From positions 170,677 to 213,061 of the forward strand of contig NZ_GL890774.1 in the NCBI RefSeq assembly GCF_000211415.1: a stretch of DNA of 42,385 bases. Direction: 5' to 3'. The position numbers and the translations under genes are program-made. This document shows positions 41,821 through 42,385 of this stretch, one piece after another. The number at the start of each line of letters is the position of its first letter. Positions within the stretch are counted from its first letter, which is position 1. This DNA comes from Enterobacter mori LMG 25706. GTDB taxonomy: Bacteria; Pseudomonadota; Gammaproteobacteria; Enterobacterales; Enterobacteriaceae. Under the pieces are notes generated by a model that ran no database searches, was not told the DNA's origin, and saw only the letters and a list, made by a program, of their open reading frames with translations.

Positions 41821-42385
41821 ATGGGCAACACTAAGTTGGCTAATCCGGCTCCGCTGGGCCTGATGGGTTTTGGCATGACCACTATCCTGCTGAACCTGCA
41901 CAACATCGGGATGTTCCCGATGGATGGCATTATTCTGGCGATGGGCATTTTTTACGGCGGTATCGCGCAAATCTTCGCGGGCCTGCTGGAATATAAGAAA
42001 GGCAACACCTTCGGCTTAACCGCCTTTACCTCTTACGGCTCTTTCTGGCTGACGCTGGTTGCCATTCTGCTGCTGCCTAAAATGGGCCTGGCAGACGCGG
42101 CAAACGCGCATTTCCTGGGCGTTTACCTGGGTCTGTGGGGCGTATTCACCCTGTTCATGTTCTTCGGCACCCTGAAAGGTAACCGCGCGCTGCAGTTCGT
42201 CTTCCTGAGCCTGACCGTGCTGTTCGCCCTGCTGGCCATCGGCCACCTGGTGGATAACGAAGGCATCGTACACGTTGCGGGCTGGATTGGCCTGGTGTGC
42301 GGCGCAAGCGCTATCTACCTGGCAATGGGCGAAGTGCTGAACGAACAGTTCGGCCGCACCATTCTACCGATTGGTGAAAAACACT
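41821..42385 (+). CDS. satP: Succinate-acetate/proton symporter SatP (YaaH), stop codon cut by window end
   Basis: SatP imports acetate and succinate with protons across the inner membrane. My translation from ATG 41821 (MGNTKLANPAPLGL) gives 188 codons to the last complete one and a final T, so only the last two bases of the stop codon lie outside; E. coli SatP is also 188 residues. The AceTr/GPR1-FUN34-YaaH signature NPAPLGL is at residues 8-14. Six hydrophobic segments and the C-terminal GEVLNEQFGRTILPIG match the family. GAGGA lies about eight bases upstream of the start. It is divergent from dnaK without the yaaW/yaaI genes found between them in E. coli. Confidence 0.95.
   Translation, partial: MGNTKLANPAPLGLMGFGMTTILLNLHNIGMFPMDGIILAMGIFYGGIAQIFAGLLEYKKGNTFGLTAFTSYGSFWLTLVAILLLPKMGLADAANAHFLGVYLGLWGVFTLFMFFGTLKGNRALQFVFLSLTVLFALLAIGHLVDNEGIVHVAGWIGLVCGASAIYLAMGEVLNEQFGRTILPIGEKH

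Overview
The window is a contiguous stretch of core chromosome from an enteric bacterium (Enterobacteriaceae). Protein sequences are close to those of Escherichia coli and Salmonella throughout. The coding density, REP/BIME repeats, a 281-residue AraC and the absence of the E. coli cai/fix and rihC loci point to the Enterobacter/Lelliottia/Klebsiella side of the family; I cannot name the species from sequence alone. Read backwards, the gene order corresponds to the first 1.5 or so minutes of the E. coli map (satP-dnaK-dnaJ-nhaA-nhaR-rpsT-ribF-ileS-lspA-fkpB-ispH-dapB-carA-carB-kefF-kefC-folA-apaH-apaG-rsmA-pdxA-surA-lptD-djlA-rluA-rapA-polB-araDAB-araC-yabI).

Layout. 1-6.3 kb: DedA-family protein YabI, then the L-arabinose regulon (araC divergent from araBAD) with a recognisable control region (araO2, araO1, CRP, araI1, araI2). 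6.3-12.4 kb: SOS polymerase polB, RNA polymerase recycling ATPase rapA and pseudouridine synthase rluA. 12.4-20.2 kb: djlA, then the tightly packed operon lptD-surA-pdxA-rsmA-apaG-apaH, which links outer-membrane biogenesis, pyridoxal phosphate synthesis, rRNA methylation and dinucleoside polyphosphate hydrolysis. 20.3-23.6 kb: folA, the glutathione-gated potassium efflux pair kefF-kefC and a small YgdI/YgdR-type lipoprotein. 23.7-29.4 kb: carAB (carbamoyl phosphate for arginine and pyrimidines) and dapB. 29.6-35.4 kb: the ribF-ileS-lspA-fkpB-ispH operon. 35.7-42.4 kb: rpsT, the nhaA-nhaR sodium/proton antiporter locus, dnaK-dnaJ with heat-shock promoters, and satP, cut inside its stop codon by the window end.

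I found no mobile element, CRISPR array, prophage, toxin-antitoxin pair or undescribed multi-gene system; this is an ordinary core region. What deserves a second look is at small scale. carB carries a one-base insertion that breaks the gene about 84 codons before its end, inside the allosteric domain. AraC has glycine where a conserved hydrophobic residue of its second DNA-binding helix is expected. ribF stops four codons early in a way that suggests a one-base deletion. REP/BIME elements sit inside the araA-araD and lspA-fkpB junctions. The two putative indels may be sequencing errors or real mutations, and only raw reads would tell.
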